A DNA stretch of 60,000 nucleotides from Bolinopsis microptera (lineage: Eukaryota > Ctenophora > Tentaculata > Lobata > Bolinopsidae). The position numbers were made by a program, and so were the translations under genes. The notes under the pieces were generated by a model that searched no databases, was not told the origin of the DNA, and saw only the letters and a program-made list of their open reading frames with translations. The stretch covers positions 16,013,669-16,073,668 of the forward strand of contig NC_087072.1 of NCBI RefSeq assembly GCF_026151205.1. The letters run 5' to 3'. Below, one piece after another: positions 1-10,800 of this stretch. Each line of letters opens with the position of its first letter. Within the stretch, counting starts at the first letter, position 1.

Positions 1-40
1 AACACGACCCATAAGACAGTTAAGATAACTTATTTTACAG

Positions 41-644
41 ACCCTGCACGACCACCACGACAAGTCGAGATCGAGGAGACCCCACAAAACAACACGACCA
101 ACACCAACACTGACAAACTTTTCGACAATTCGTCTCTCATCTTAGTTCGGGAAACGCCCCGACCCAGCGAGAAACGACAACTTGAAGCTAAGTTAAGGAA
201 AGTTACAGGCAGTATAATACCTGATGATAGTAACTTAGAGAAGAACGTAACGTCATCAACACAATCATCTGAACCGTATAGTTGCAAACCAAGGTCTAGG
301 AGTAGCGAGCCCGTTGTAACTGAGCATACGTTCAGTGTCGATTTTAAACCGAATCAGTCAGAAATAGAACAGACTATTACAACATCAGTAACTCTAGACA
401 ATAAAGTGGAAGCTGACAAGCTCATTAAAACTACTAGAAAGTCTGGGTTGAAACCTCCTCAGAAATCTTACAAAACTAAACCCCAAGTTATAAAGAAGTC
501 CGGTTTACGGAAACCCAGCGGAATCAAACCCCCGACTACAGTTATTAAACTAGGAACTGACAGTCAAGCACGGACAAACAAACTTACAACACCAAACAGA
601 CCTGCAACCTTGACCTCCAACATCCCACGATCTTCTCTCAAAAA
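41..644 (+). CDS. Internal exon of a basic Ser/Pro-rich protein, 5' part outside window
   Basis: An acceptor (ttattttacag) ends at base 40, and the frame is then open to a stop at 690. It encodes an acidic/polar stretch and then a Lys/Pro-rich part with two related blocks, KSGLKPPQK and KSGLRKPSGIKPP. The best-looking donor (aaaa|gtatca) is after 644. The sequence has low complexity, is probably disordered, and has no recognisable folded domain. Repeated SGL/SGI-K-PP blocks and high Lys/Ser content are common in microtubule-binding proteins, but that is inference from composition only. One problem: the phase left by the 644 donor does not match the downstream exon's acceptors (839 or 893), so either an intermediate exon was missed or a different donor is used. 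Confidence 0.5.
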
Positions 645-892
645 GTATCACTTTAACATTTCTCTGGCTTCACAACCGATTTTCTTCTAAATTTGTTATA
701 AATTTAACGATCATTTTTAGCTGTCACCAGTTTTAAAAGTTCCACTTACCCCGCTGTACTGATATTAGTACGTATCACTGTGAAGCACTGCTGATGATGT
801 ATGATATAATTTTAAACCTTATCCCTCTCCTTTTTCAGCCTTTAATGCTGACACCCATCTTATTTCTTTATTGACCTCTCCTTGTTTTGCAG

Positions 893-2025
893 GAGCTCTC
901 AACACACGAGACGTTAAGTCCAAAATCTCTACCTCTTGGGAACACTCTCCTTTCAGACGCAACAGATCTACATCCATGATCACCTCTTCTCCCTTGGTCT
1001 CAGCAGAGCAGCCCTGGATACGTGAGGACGTGTCCCCTGTTGCCAAGCAACCACGACAACAAGAGTCCTCCCGTTTCTCCAGGTCCAGCTCTGCTAGGTT
1101 TGCCAGAAAGTTGACCTTCAGTTCAGAAAGTGAGGATCTGGGCTGTTTGGCCCCGAGATGTGCTCATATTGGTGGAGGTGGATCAGAGGGAGGAAGCACG
1201 GCATCTTCAGTTCCTGACTTTGAGTTTGACACCTTGGAAGAGAAGATGAATACCACTCTCTCCCCTCTTATCTCCTTCAATAAGAACAGCAATACTCCTC
1301 CTATCTTTGTAGAAGAGGAAGAACCACTGACCCTCTTTAATCAGTCCCCCAGGAAACCCTCCCTTAAAACTTCGTCTCCCCGCAGGAAATCTTGCACCGC
1401 TAGATCCAGAATACCCGTGCCTACAGCCCGCTCTAAGTCCTGTGAGAGGAGGACTAACACCGTGTCCAACAAACCCACTCTGAAACACTCTAAGTCCGGC
1501 GAGGTCCGCAGAAGCAACTACGTCTCAACCCCCTCTCAGAGAAAGATGAGCACTCCAGCTCCCATAACTCCGTCCGGTGTGCCACTCAAACAAACTGCTA
1601 AACAGACAGAAAATCAGCTCAAAGAGTGCCTGTTGAAAACACCCAGGTCCTTGCTGAGCAACCCAACCTCAGCCACGGCCCGCAAGATTCTCAAGTCTAA
1701 ATCATCAGATAATCTCCAGAAGCACATGGTCCGGAATTGTGATCCAACTCCACAGATGAACATGTCTCTTCAACCCAACAGATTCAGAAGGAAATCAACA
1801 GATGGATCTGCTCTTCACAAAGTGTCTGTTAAGTCGGGAGGTGTGAAGGCCAAGCCTAAGGGGCTGACGAAATCTAAGTCCTCGGAGATCTCAAGACACA
1901 ACGTAGTGAGTTTGAGGAGGGACGAGGAGGTCGTCATGAAACCTGACCTTCAGAATCTCAACTCCTCAAAGTCCGCTGGTCGTTCCTTTGTTGATTGGCT
2001 CAAAAAGCGCCGTAACGAAAACTAA
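893..2025 (+). CDS. Ser/Arg-rich disordered exon with SxIP motif, probably C-terminal
   Basis: The frame is open from before the acceptor at 891-892 (cttgttttgcag) to a stop at 2023-2025, about 377 codons. An alternative acceptor at 837-838 keeps the same frame. The product is strongly basic and rich in Ser, Pro, Thr and Arg, with phospho-like RKS, RSKS and LKSKSSDN motifs, and no folded domain can be seen. It contains RSRIPVPT, an S-x-I-P motif of the kind that EB1-family plus-end proteins bind in basic Ser/Pro-rich contexts. The end reads SFVDWLKKRRNEN. A weak GT at 2012 (codon phase 1) would join in phase to the exon at 13031, so this exon and the 13.0-14.6 kb exons could belong to one gene with alternative 3' ends. 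A cytoskeletal linker is my best guess, held loosely. Confidence 0.6.
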
Positions 2026-2932
2026 TGGAAAGACCGTCTAGAGGTTCAGGTAGTGTTTTTAAAATCGAATTTCATGTGTCCATGTAAAGAACTATTTATT
2101 TATATTTAGAAGATGGAGATTTGATTTGATGTAAATTTTATGGTTAAATAGAGACAAATTTTAGATTGAACTGTTAAAATGTATGCGTATGAACATTTTA
2201 TCCGCTCAGTTAGATTAGACTTCCTAGAAGTAGACTTGAATGAAACTGCCTAAGTGCTGATTTAAAATGTCGCCACGAACATCATCCTGCAATCTGAGGT
2301 TACCGTTAATCTGTAACGTATATAATATGTCTTCATATAAAATCGGATTAAAAGACGGGTGAACAACTCCATATTTGGTCAATTCAAGTTGCGAATGCTA
2401 TAATTATTACTCGAAAAGTAAGCTTACCAGTATTACAAAGATCCAAAAGGAGAATCCATAGCTTTTGTTTATCAAGTATGTTATTGCCCGATATATCTGT
2501 TCTTTCAACCAACTTTCCGATCGGCCGATGAAGACATATATTTAAGTCAATTTCTAAGGTTTGTAGATTTAAAACTATTCGTGCTTGCTGCTTTTAGTTT
2601 TAGGTAAAGTTGGATTCAAGCTGCTTTCATGCATGTGTGTTGCAACTGAAATTTGTAGACTACCGCGTGCCATGCAGCTTAGCTGTTGGAGCTGTTAAAA
2701 TCACTCTTCAAAAATATATTTTTGTTTTGTTAGTACGTTCTCTTTCTGCATTAATTTATATTCTTGGATTATTTTATTTTTATTTTTACTTTGATAACTT
2801 TCAAGACTATTAAACTGAAATTTTCTGTAAAATTGAAGTATTTTGTCGCTTTTGTAAGATCAAATATCAATATTAAGCTGTTTCTCTGCTTACCACAAAT
2901 TATATTTCTCCTGGCCAATCAGACGATAAGTT
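2026..2932. other. 3' flank, no gene seen
   Basis: AT-rich sequence after the stop codon at 2025. It is probably 3' UTR and then spacer. Short ORFs here have no recognisable similarity or splice structure, and I see no clear polyadenylation signal. Confidence 0.4.
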
Positions 2933-3615
2933 TAACGGGTGATACTCGTAAAATATCTGTTCCATATATATACTTTACCTATCTTGGTTCTAGAATCAGA
3001 GACAGTGAGAGTGATATCAGGGTTAGGAAAGGAAGTGCATGGGGAGCATGCCACACTCTCAAAAAACTTTGGAAATCTAACCTTAGAAAGTCTATCAAGA
3101 CCAGAGTGTTCACAGCACTAGTCGAGTCGGTGCTTTATACGGTTCTGAGACTTGGACTATGACAAAAAGGCTAGAGAAGATGGTTGATGGTTGCTATACA
3201 CGAATGTTAAGAATGGCCCTTAACATCAATCAATATCGAGACCATGTCAGCAACCACAGTCTGTACGGTGATCTTCCCAAAGTCAGCTCCAAGATAACCC
3301 AACGAAGGCTCAGACTTGCAGGTCATGCTCACCGACATCCGGAGCTGACACTGAACAAACTGATCCTCTGGAAGCCGAGTCATGGACATACTAACAGGGG
3401 GCGACCTTACTTAACACTACTAGATAACCTAAAAGCAGATACTGGGCTGAAATCAGTAGATGAGATTGCTAGACTGATGGAGGACAGAAAGCTGTGGAGA
3501 ACTGTTGTCAATGGATCTCGGGAATACTACCCGCCTTAAGTCAAGTCAAGTCAAGTCATATATACCGTCGACGAGTCCAACTCGGCGCGCGTCCTGGTAG
3601 GTTATAAACCTACAA
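2933..3615 (+). repeat. Structured repeat family S1, copy 1, split by a LINE insertion
   Basis: The 5' half (taacgggtgatactcgtaaa up to ccatatatatac, 2933-2973) and the 3' half (ccgtcgacgagtccaactcg through gtaggttataaacctacaa, about 3563-3615) together match an intact copy at 3689-3784. Between them lies a truncated non-LTR retrotransposon. The 3' half keeps the inner hairpin (CGAGT/ACTCG) and the terminal hairpin (GTAGGTT-ata-AACCTAC). The 5' half keeps the ACGGGT-gat-ACTCGT hairpin. Confidence 0.8.
2974..3555 (+). mobile_element. 5'-truncated RTE-like non-LTR retrotransposon, RT C-terminal part
   Basis: Two frames encode the end of a LINE reverse transcriptase. The first, 2974 to about 3133, includes FTYLGSRIRDSESDIRVRKG, the YLGS block typical of the region after the RT fingers/palm. 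The second, about 3135-3539, includes MTKRLEKMVDGCYTRMLRMA, a GDLPKVSSKI block and RRLRLAGHAHRH, the usual C-terminal RR...GH signature. The frame changes by one base near 3132, at a short T run. The stop at 3537-3539 is followed by four GTCAA-type units (3540-3556), a typical simple-repeat tail. The 5' end is truncated exactly inside S1 copy 1, with TATATAC-like sequence on both sides as the likely target duplication. It is a dead copy. RTE-like is my best placement; another LINE clade is possible. Confidence 0.8.
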
Positions 3616-3688
3616 ACGATTAGTCCATAGTCTAATTTCAAACAAACTTATGGAAGCCAAATGGAATCGGCGTTGTCTGTATAATTTT

Positions 3689-3784
3689 TAACGGGTGATA
3701 CTCGTAAAATATCTGTTCCATATATATACAGGACCGTCGACGAGTCCAACTCGGCGCGCGTCCTGGTAGGTTGTAAACCTACAA
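3689..3784 (+). repeat. Structured repeat family S1, copy 2 (reference copy)
   Basis: An uninterrupted 96-bp copy. Predicted stems in order: ACGGGT-gat-ACTCGT (with one G-T pair); an outer CAGGAC...GTCCTG helix enclosing CGAGT-cca-ACTCG; and a terminal GTAGGTT-gta-AACCTAC hairpin. I see no ORF, no Pol III A/B boxes and no terminal inverted repeat joining the two ends. Confidence 0.85.
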
Positions 3785-4305
3785 TATAATTTAAATTATA
3801 TGTTGTGACGTTGTGTTTGGAACTAAAAGTAAATAAATTGTATTCCTTGTATGTTGTAGCTATGCCTAAAGTTACTATTAGTTATTATAATTATACCTGG
3901 TTAACTTTAACTTTAAGCTATTGGCATGCATTATTCTCAAGTTGCATGACCTGTGGCCCAGTGGCCTGGCGCTCCATTCCCTCTGTGCGGCGCTCTCCAC
4001 ACTTTAATTATTGCATGTTCGTGAGAGAAGCGGGCAATAGACTATCGCAATTAGCTAGGTATTGGTCAGGCAGGGCAAAGATGGTTTTGCATCGGTACCC
4101 GCTACGGCCGAGCTAATCTGATAAGTTCTCTGAGTCTGCGTCATTCTTACTGGTCGGCGCTTAGTCTGTCACTCCGCCCGCCGCCGCGCCATATCTTCAA
4201 TCTGTATCATATATGTTAATATGCAATGAACATTAGCAATTAATGATTAAGCCTGGGTCCCCATGCATGAAGCAGGTTAAACGTCATTTAACTCAGTTAC
4301 ACCTA
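3785..4305. other. Spacer, no gene seen
   Basis: No coding signal. A short piece near 4021-4050 (gagagaagcgggcaatagac) recurs in diverged form near 7111-7135, so part of this spacer is repeat-derived. Confidence 0.4.
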
Positions 4306-4751
4306 GGGGCCATCTACTCAGGACGTCCGCCAAAATCGCAGATTTTTAGACCACACCATCCTGTCCGGGTACGGTGTGTCAGAATTTTCAAAACCACTCC
4401 CCTCCTCCGGACGTCCGGATTGTCTGGCTGGCGAAATGAAGTAATAGTATAAAAAGCAGTAGGAGAATATGCGAGTTGTGTCTCGCGCGCGGCTCTCATG
4501 AGCTGCTCTGGGAATTGATTTCTCGTTAAAAAATACAGAGATCTAAACTGCAAACTTACTTAAAAGTAATTAGTGTCAAAGAGTTGAAATAAATTTGTAA
4601 ATGGGACTTTTTCGTTAATTCTGCAAAAATTTCCGGACGTCTGGATTTTAAGAAACCACCCCCTCCCCCTGTCCGGATTTGTCCGAAATTCCAAAACCAC
4701 CCCCTTCGGCCCTTCAGCTATTTGCCGGACGTCCTAATTGTAGATGGCCCC
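4306..4751. mobile_element. MITE with GGGGCCATCTAC terminal inverted repeats
   Basis: The left end reads GGGGCCATCTACTCAGGACG; the right end, read inward on the other strand, is GGGGCCATCTACAATTAGGA followed by CG. The 446-bp interior is non-coding. It has several ggacgtccg/tccggac palindromic units and C-rich accacccc stretches. No transposase is present. Flanking bases do not give a clear target duplication. Confidence 0.75.
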
Positions 4752-4792
4752 TTACTATTATATATATGTACACAATGTTGTTATTGTTTGTA

Positions 4793-5034
4793 TCACGTCG
4801 TGACCCCCACGGTCGTTTCACTATGGTGTAGAGTTTCTACGATACAGGCGGGTCATACAACGTATGACAAATTATTGTTAGTCCATAACCGCGCAAATTT
4901 TCTTAATGGGTGATCATGATAGTGAAACTCATAAACCATAAACAGTAAAATATTTGTTCCAAATCACAAATATTCCAAGACCGTCGACGAGTCTATACTA
5001 ACGGCGCGAGTCTTGGTAGGCTATAAACCTACAT
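4793..5034 (+). repeat. Composite repeat: GTCATAC hairpin module plus diverged S1 copy 3
   Basis: 4793-4870 carries gacccccacggtcg...gatacagg and ends in the hairpin GTCATAC-aac-GTATGAC (4852-4868). It is followed by S1 copy 3 (about 4902-5034). This S1 copy is diverged, yet its first stem is ATGGGT/ACTCAT instead of ACGGGT/ACTCGT. Its outer helix is CCAAGAC/GTCTTGG instead of CAGGAC/GTCCTG. Both are base-pair-preserving changes. The inner hairpin is not preserved. Confidence 0.75.
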
Positions 5035-5320
5035 GCTACAACAATTGTCTCCATCTGCATGCCACATGCGCGCAATTATACTTATCAGTGATCCAGCAAA
5101 AGTTACTGGCTGGCGGTGGTACTAAAGTTGGTTTAATTAAAAAGACGACTTGACCTCGCGCCGCGCGCGCGACATTAAGCATGATTGATGATATCATTTG
5201 CACGCGTGGCGCATCCCAATGTTCAAGCAGCTACCACGTGACACAATTCAGCCAATCAGAGTACAGGAATTCGCAAAGTTAAAGTTGCAAACTTTTGATC
5301 GGCCCGAAATTTAATTTTAT

Positions 5321-5545
5321 CACGTGGTGACTGGTGACCCCCACGGTCGCTTCACTATAGAGTTTCGACGATACAGGGGGAGCCGCGCACTCGTGCGTGG
5401 CGGGTCATACAACGTATGACAAAAATTTGACGGATGTTACTCGTCTAAATTTCTTCGAAGTAGCGCGCGCCACTTTCTTCTCGAAATGGCTCGACGGCAA
5501 GTGTTACAAAGTAGCGCGCGCCGGGCCAAATCATTAACAATGGTC
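5321..5545 (+). repeat. Composite repeat: GTCATAC hairpin module plus structured family S2 copy 1
   Basis: 5321-5420 repeats the 4793-4870 module, with an extra gccgcgcactcgtgcgtggc and the same GTCATAC-aac-GTATGAC hairpin (5404-5420). It is followed at 5427-5545 by an S2 element (ttgacggatgttactcgtct ... gcgcgccgggcc ... aacaatggtc). S2 shares with S1 the leading box ACGGRTGWTACTCGT, and the rest differs. Other S2 copies are at 6681-6810 (minus) and 16209-16336. Confidence 0.75.
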
Positions 5546-5818
5546 CATTCAAATGAGACGTTTCTGAAGATTTTGAGATATCTCAACAAATACTTTGTTT
5601 CAAATTTCCCCCTGGGGAGGAAACGTTATTTTTATAAAACGAACATTTTGCAAAAAACCGGAAGTCTCTTACTGCTTACTCTTTTACTTTCAAAGTTAGG
5701 CCCCATCCAGTAAGGTTTCCAGGGAATGCTCATGTCATTGTCTTGCTCTATCCAGAGCCCTTGCGCTTGCAGTAGCGCGAAAGCACATGGTTAGGTGAAT
5801 CATTGTCTGTTGTCGATT

Positions 5819-5890
5819 TAACGGGTGATACTCGTAAAATATTATATTTGGTTGTACCGTCGACGCGGGTCCAACTCGGCAGGTTATATA
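5819..5890 (+). repeat. Structured repeat family S1, copy 4 (decayed)
   Basis: Keeps the full 5' box (taacgggtgatactcgtaaa) and part of the middle (accgtcgacgcgggtccaac), but has lost the GTCCTG strand and the terminal hairpin. Confidence 0.65.
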
Positions 5891-6588
5891 TCAATTTTCG
5901 ATGTGCTCATATTAAATATCGCTCAATTGCAATGAACAATATTCGGGCAAAAATGTGATTGCATAAAACTAAATTGTGAGTGGTCGTATCTGCTGAAATA
6001 ATTAATAATTTTTATAAGCTCATAAAGCTGAAGAGATGGCTAGACTGTGTAATTTTTGAATTTTGAATTTGTAGCTCAGCTTGTTGCATGTCATGTGTAT
6101 CTAGTGACTAGAAACAGTAACGACGGTAATCTTGATTTGTGTCCGTGCGCGGCTATGGCATATGGGCTCGGGAATAAAACACATCACACATGTGATTAAG
6201 TCATGTTGCATGTTTTATTCAATGTTCACGGACAATTAGAACATGAATGATCAAGATTGTATTACTATTACTGTATTGACATACGCTGCATGCCACTTTT
6301 CGCGCGCGAAGCGCGCGCCGCCGAAGGCAGAAAAAGGGGCATACCATGAAGGGAATCGGACTTTTTAGAGGGACGCATATTCTGCGTCCGTATTATCCTA
6401 TTTGACCAAAGCGCCAGGAAAATAAGACAATTTTTCGCGCGAACTTGTAAATTTACTTACGCCGCGCAGAGGTGTTCCTTCATGGTGTATCCATAATATC
6501 TCTGATATTTGGATACGAAACATGTATCAATTACTGTATTATACGCTGTTTTTATTGATTGACTTAGCGGGCTGTTGTCCATTGTTAT
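5891..6588. other. Spacer, no gene seen
   Basis: No coding signal. It contains a short GC-rich palindromic patch near 6300-6325 (cgcgcgcgaagcgcgcgccg), like the GC-rich patches beside other structured repeats. Confidence 0.35.
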
Positions 6589-6681
6589 TAACGGGTGATA
6601 CTCGTAAAATATCTGTTCCATATATTGGGACCGTCGACGAGTCCAACTCGGCGCGCGTCCTGGTAGGTTGTAAACCTACAA
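6589..6681 (+). repeat. Structured repeat family S1, copy 5
   Basis: A near-intact copy, with the same three helices as copy 2. It abuts an inverted S2 element directly. Confidence 0.85.
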
Positions 6682-6810
6682 CCATTGTTATTGGACTAAC
6701 CCAGCGCGCGCTACTTCATACTTCGTAGCACTTGCCTCGGCCGGGCTAATATTTCGGAAAAAGCGGTGCGCGCTACTTCGAAGAAATTTAAACGAGTAAC
6801 ATCCGTCAAA
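6681..6810 (-). repeat. Structured repeat family S2, inverted copy
   Basis: On the minus strand it runs tttgacggatgttactcgtt ... gaagtagcgcgcgc ... aacaatggt, matching 5427-5545 and 16209-16336. It is joined head-on to S1 copy 5 with no spacer. Confidence 0.7.
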
Positions 6811-6875
6811 GGGGCCCGGTGTGGATAAAAAAGTTTTATGTGTCTTACGCACAGGAGGACTACAGTGCAAAGAAA

Positions 6876-6943
6876 CTGCTGCTAACTGCTGCTCACTGCT
6901 GCTCACTGCTGCTCACTGCTGCTCACTGCTGCTCACTGCTGCT
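6876..6943 (+). repeat. 10-bp tandem repeat (CACTGCTGCT)
   Basis: About six to seven units of CTGCTGCTCA. The array is followed by a fragment of the S1 3' end (gcgcgttataaacctacaat, 6946-6965). Confidence 0.9.
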
Positions 6944-7329
6944 GTCGCGCGTTATAAACCTACAATTCTTGATTCTGCCTTTGCAGCCCAAAAGCAAGGA
7001 TGAAATTGAAGGAGCGATACGAACTCATTAAATTTAACATAAGGCTTACCTGGCACGCCATTCCATTTTATTTAATCTGCGCGGCTGTCTCCACTTCTTG
7101 CATTATCCGTGAGAGAAACGAGCAATAGACTAGCAAGCTGTTGATAAATAGTAAATTACGTAATATAAAGCATTTATATAAAAGCCTGTGCGCTCGCTCG
7201 AGAGATCTGACTTAACTGAAATTCCGGACTTTGCCAGTTCTCTCGAACTTGCGCAGGGTACATGTTGTTTTACGTCGCGTCGTGATCCTCGCTCATCGTC
7301 ATTTCATTAATTACATTTCATATAATTAT

Positions 7330-7843
7330 ATATTTGACCAAAACCCATAATCATGGGTAGAGTGGACCGCTGCCAGTGTCTCTCTTTCCCAAACAAAAGG
7401 AAATGATATTAATTTGATTGACCGTTCTCAAATGCAAAATGATACCGAGAATGAAATCGGTCGCTCGCTTTTCCCATTCATTCACGGCTTACGAATTGTG
7501 ATAAGTTTCGATTGATTAGGTACATCAATCAGATGCTGTAAAAATCTCTTTGGGTTGCGTTTGGGTCGATACCTAGTATTTCGGGGTAAGGGTGGTAGTT
7601 ATTACATATTGAATTAGCTGAAGTTTATTGAATCTTTATTGCTGAGTACAGCTGCCTTTGGGTAGTTCTTCTTAATCTATTACAATTGTAAATGAATGGG
7701 AAAAGCGAGCGACCGATTTCATTCTCGGTATCATTTTGCATTTGAGAACGGTCAATCAAATTAATATCATTTCCTTTTGTTTGGGAAAGAGAGACACTGG
7801 CAGCGGTCCACTCTACCCATGATTATGGGTTTTGGTCAAATAT
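7330..7843. repeat. Perfect 153-bp inverted repeat with 208-bp spacer
   Basis: 7330-7482 and 7691-7843 are reverse complements with no mismatch that I can find. The ends read ATATTTGACCAAAACCCATA. The 208-bp spacer is non-coding. The arms have no transposase and no ORF; a foldback-type element is possible. Absence of any divergence means recent origin, gene conversion or an assembly artefact. Confidence 0.9.
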
Positions 7844-8879
7844 CATCTCTTTTTGATTATAATGTCAGGGTACTTTATAAAGTCGAAATATAAACTGATA
7901 TCTTCATTAATAAGGAGGAAGTTTCAACAATTTCGAAATTTTTCCTTTAAAAACATTTCCTTGTGTTTAGGTAAGCATAGCGGTCGATCACTGACTGAAT
8001 ATGCCACTTAATACTCATTCAAGTTGGCATTAAATTCATTTATAATGACATTAAACTGTCGTGGCAAAGCAGAATTTGTTGGAAATCACAAATGAGCAAA
8101 ATTCTCACCTTTCGCACGTGCAAACTTTGAGCGGACGTTGCGTGCGCATCCAATATTGAATCACCGTAAAATTTTGCATGTAATTGTTGTATATATAGTT
8201 TGATAAGCATGCAAAGTTTCAAAGTATTTCAAGAAGAACTGTTATCACAACGGCACTCTAAAGTTGACAGAAAATGACGAAAACAGCAATTTTCAGTGAT
8301 TTTAGCAATTTTTTATCAATTTGGGCGTGTCCCCACGTGTGCAACTTTTCGATTTTTAACTTTAAAACTAGCCTAATGCACAATTTATATCTATAGAAAG
8401 CAGAACTGAGCTCCACAACCTAAGGCATGGCCCAACACCAGAGAATACTAAATCGCAAAATTGACGTTTTTATAAAATAATTCTTCAAAAAAACACAAAC
8501 TTCAATGACGAATATCTTTATGAAGGAGCAAGCTAGAAAAACTTTCCGGTAGATTTTCAGAATGCTTGAACAATTATCTAAGGTAAAAATTTCCTCAGAT
8601 TTTGAATAAAATTACTTTTTAATGGTGTAAAATCATTTTTAAAAGTTATTACTTTGTCAAAAATCAAGTTTTAAAAACGGTTAACTTGATGACGTCATCA
8701 AGGGGTGTTCATGACGTCAAATAATTTGTTTATACAATGTAAACTAAAGTGTAAACAATTATTTTCAAGACCTGTGGTCGGAATTGGCTGTATCTTTTAT
8801 ACTTTTGAATCTACGGACAATTAAATACAGGCTACAATTGACTGGCAAAGCGTCTATCCCTGAATATATGTATTGTATA
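7844..8879. other. Spacer, no gene seen
   Basis: AT-rich sequence with no credible ORF, splice structure or repeat that I could match elsewhere in the window. Confidence 0.35.
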
Positions 8880-10800
8880 TACAATTATCGTATAATCTAG
8901 GCGAGTGTTTATGCAAATTTCTGAACATACCAACATAGACTATATCTTCATTCTGTCACTGCTCAATAGAATAACTAAAAATATCTCTGCGATTCAGGAC
9001 TATAATGTAAAAAGTCCATTCGTGGGGCTTGGCCTGGCCCCGCCCAAGTAGCACTGTTTTGGTCACGAAAGATTAGTAAGTTGGTCAAAGCTAAAATTAG
9101 TAAAGGGGTATAAAAGGGGGATATAGAACGGGCTTTACATAAAGCATCGTGTTCGCCGTGAACTTTGTCTACCACGTCGATACGAAACTTTTCTTTTGAG
9201 GAGTCAACTAAACAACATTTCAACTGATTATATGATGTTTACTTTGCAAATACTCTAAAAAGTTGACTATTGAAAAGTATAACAAATACATCACTGCTAT
9301 GAAAGTCGCTCTAAATAATCTGCCACATTTTTAAAGATTTGAAATTGGCGGAGGATTTGTTTTTTCTTAATTTTTTTGGAACGGCTATAAAACTCCATAT
9401 TGAGTGAGATACACGTGATAGTGGTTTGAGTAATTGGCTTCATAAAAGTATCGTGACAATATTTGATCGAACGTAAATGGCCAGTTTTATATTAATTTAG
9501 GAATTGGTTAAATTACCATATGCGTGGTTTGCAGAAGCATATGGGAACAGAATGGTTTCGGTTACGGGTAGATTCAGATTATGTGGTTTTAGAGCCATTA
9601 TGAAAATATGTCACATTTGTGATTGTTACGATAGTCCAATTAGATTTGGTTTTCACACAATAATATCAGTTAGGAATACAACAATATGATAACAACATCT
9701 GGGTAAGGACTGGGATCGAAGAGTTTTAGGACATCCGAAATTCGTAAACAGTCTCACAATCAGCCTCTGCAATAGCGTATTATTCATGTTTATTACTTAG
9801 TGCTTGGTGATGTACTATCAATTACCGTTTAATATCACCCATTATTGTAATGATTCTACTTAATCCATTTGATGCCCAATACTTATGTTAGTATTTAAAC
9901 GTACATTATGAATGAAGCTTATTTGGAAATGATTCAGAAATTTGACAATATTTGGGTGTTAAACTTTTAATTGGCCGACAATTTAGATGCAAGTTTGTCT
10001 TGAGAAGCTTAAATGCACTATAGTCTGTAAACTGCAGGACTTAGACGGCTGTTGCTAAGTCAGTTAGGGCATGCTCGATACTAAATCTAATCCGGTCAAA
10101 GTCAGAGACTTTAGGGAAGTTGATATGAAGAACGTTTACGAAGCCACGAAAGTAACCCTTGAGAATTTGAACACTTTCTTTTTTTGCAGAAATATAGGAG
10201 CAAATCGATAGAAATTATTCTCTCATTTTCAGCACTTTGCTCAGTAACGCTTCTCCCTTTTTTACAAGTTAGTTGTTTCCCTAGGAGAATTCTCTTTTCC
10301 TGTCAAACTTCATGTCCAAGTAGATGAGGCTATTCGGTTAGATCAAATGTGTTGCCTTATACTCGTTATTTCTGTTCAAACTAATCGGAGTTTTCTGACC
10401 GTACTCTAATCGCTTACTAAGGTTAAACTGTACCACAATGTAACTTTACAGTCCTTTGCCGCAGTTATTTTGACTCGAGAAATTACGCACCGTACAAGAA
10501 TCGAATATTTTTAGTAACTTATTAGTCGTTATTATCTGAGTTATAAATTACATGTGCACAAAAATTTAGATATCTTACTATTTATAAGTACGATAGCGAA
10601 TAAGTTTCATATTGCTGCGCATATACACTGAATTTCAGTTTGAAGCATCAGGAGCCTCAAAGGTTTCTAAAGATCCCATTAGCGACTCGAAAGCTACACA
10701 TTCCAAAGACTCTATCATAGTTGAGAACGAAAAAGGTAAGCCACCATTGACTTTTACTCAAGATCGTTGATGTGAAGTGAGTCGAAAATTTGTACAATAA
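8880..10800 (+). pseudogene. Decayed copy of the 12.17-14.4 kb genic segment
   Basis: Runs collinear with 12170-14400, starting with gtttatgcaaatttct versus attttatgcaaatttct. It includes remnants of the exon at 13031-13185 (about 9700-9777, ending cagcctctgcaatagcg) and of the exon at 14220-14327 (about 10638-10735, ending gagaacgaaaaaggtaagcc). Relative to the downstream copy it lacks many single bases and short runs, in introns as well as exons, so the reading frames are destroyed. The splice donor gtaagccaccattgac is still present. It is a duplicated pseudogene, or a poorly resolved duplicate or haplotype in the assembly. Confidence 0.7.

Noticed and set aside
2610-2813. Short hydrophobic ORF as a gene
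   Set aside because: AT-rich Phe/Tyr/Leu translation with no splice or homology support.
3689-3784. Hammerhead ribozyme in S1
   Set aside because: I looked for the CUGAUGA...GAAA core on both strands and did not find it in any copy. Other ribozyme classes are not excluded.
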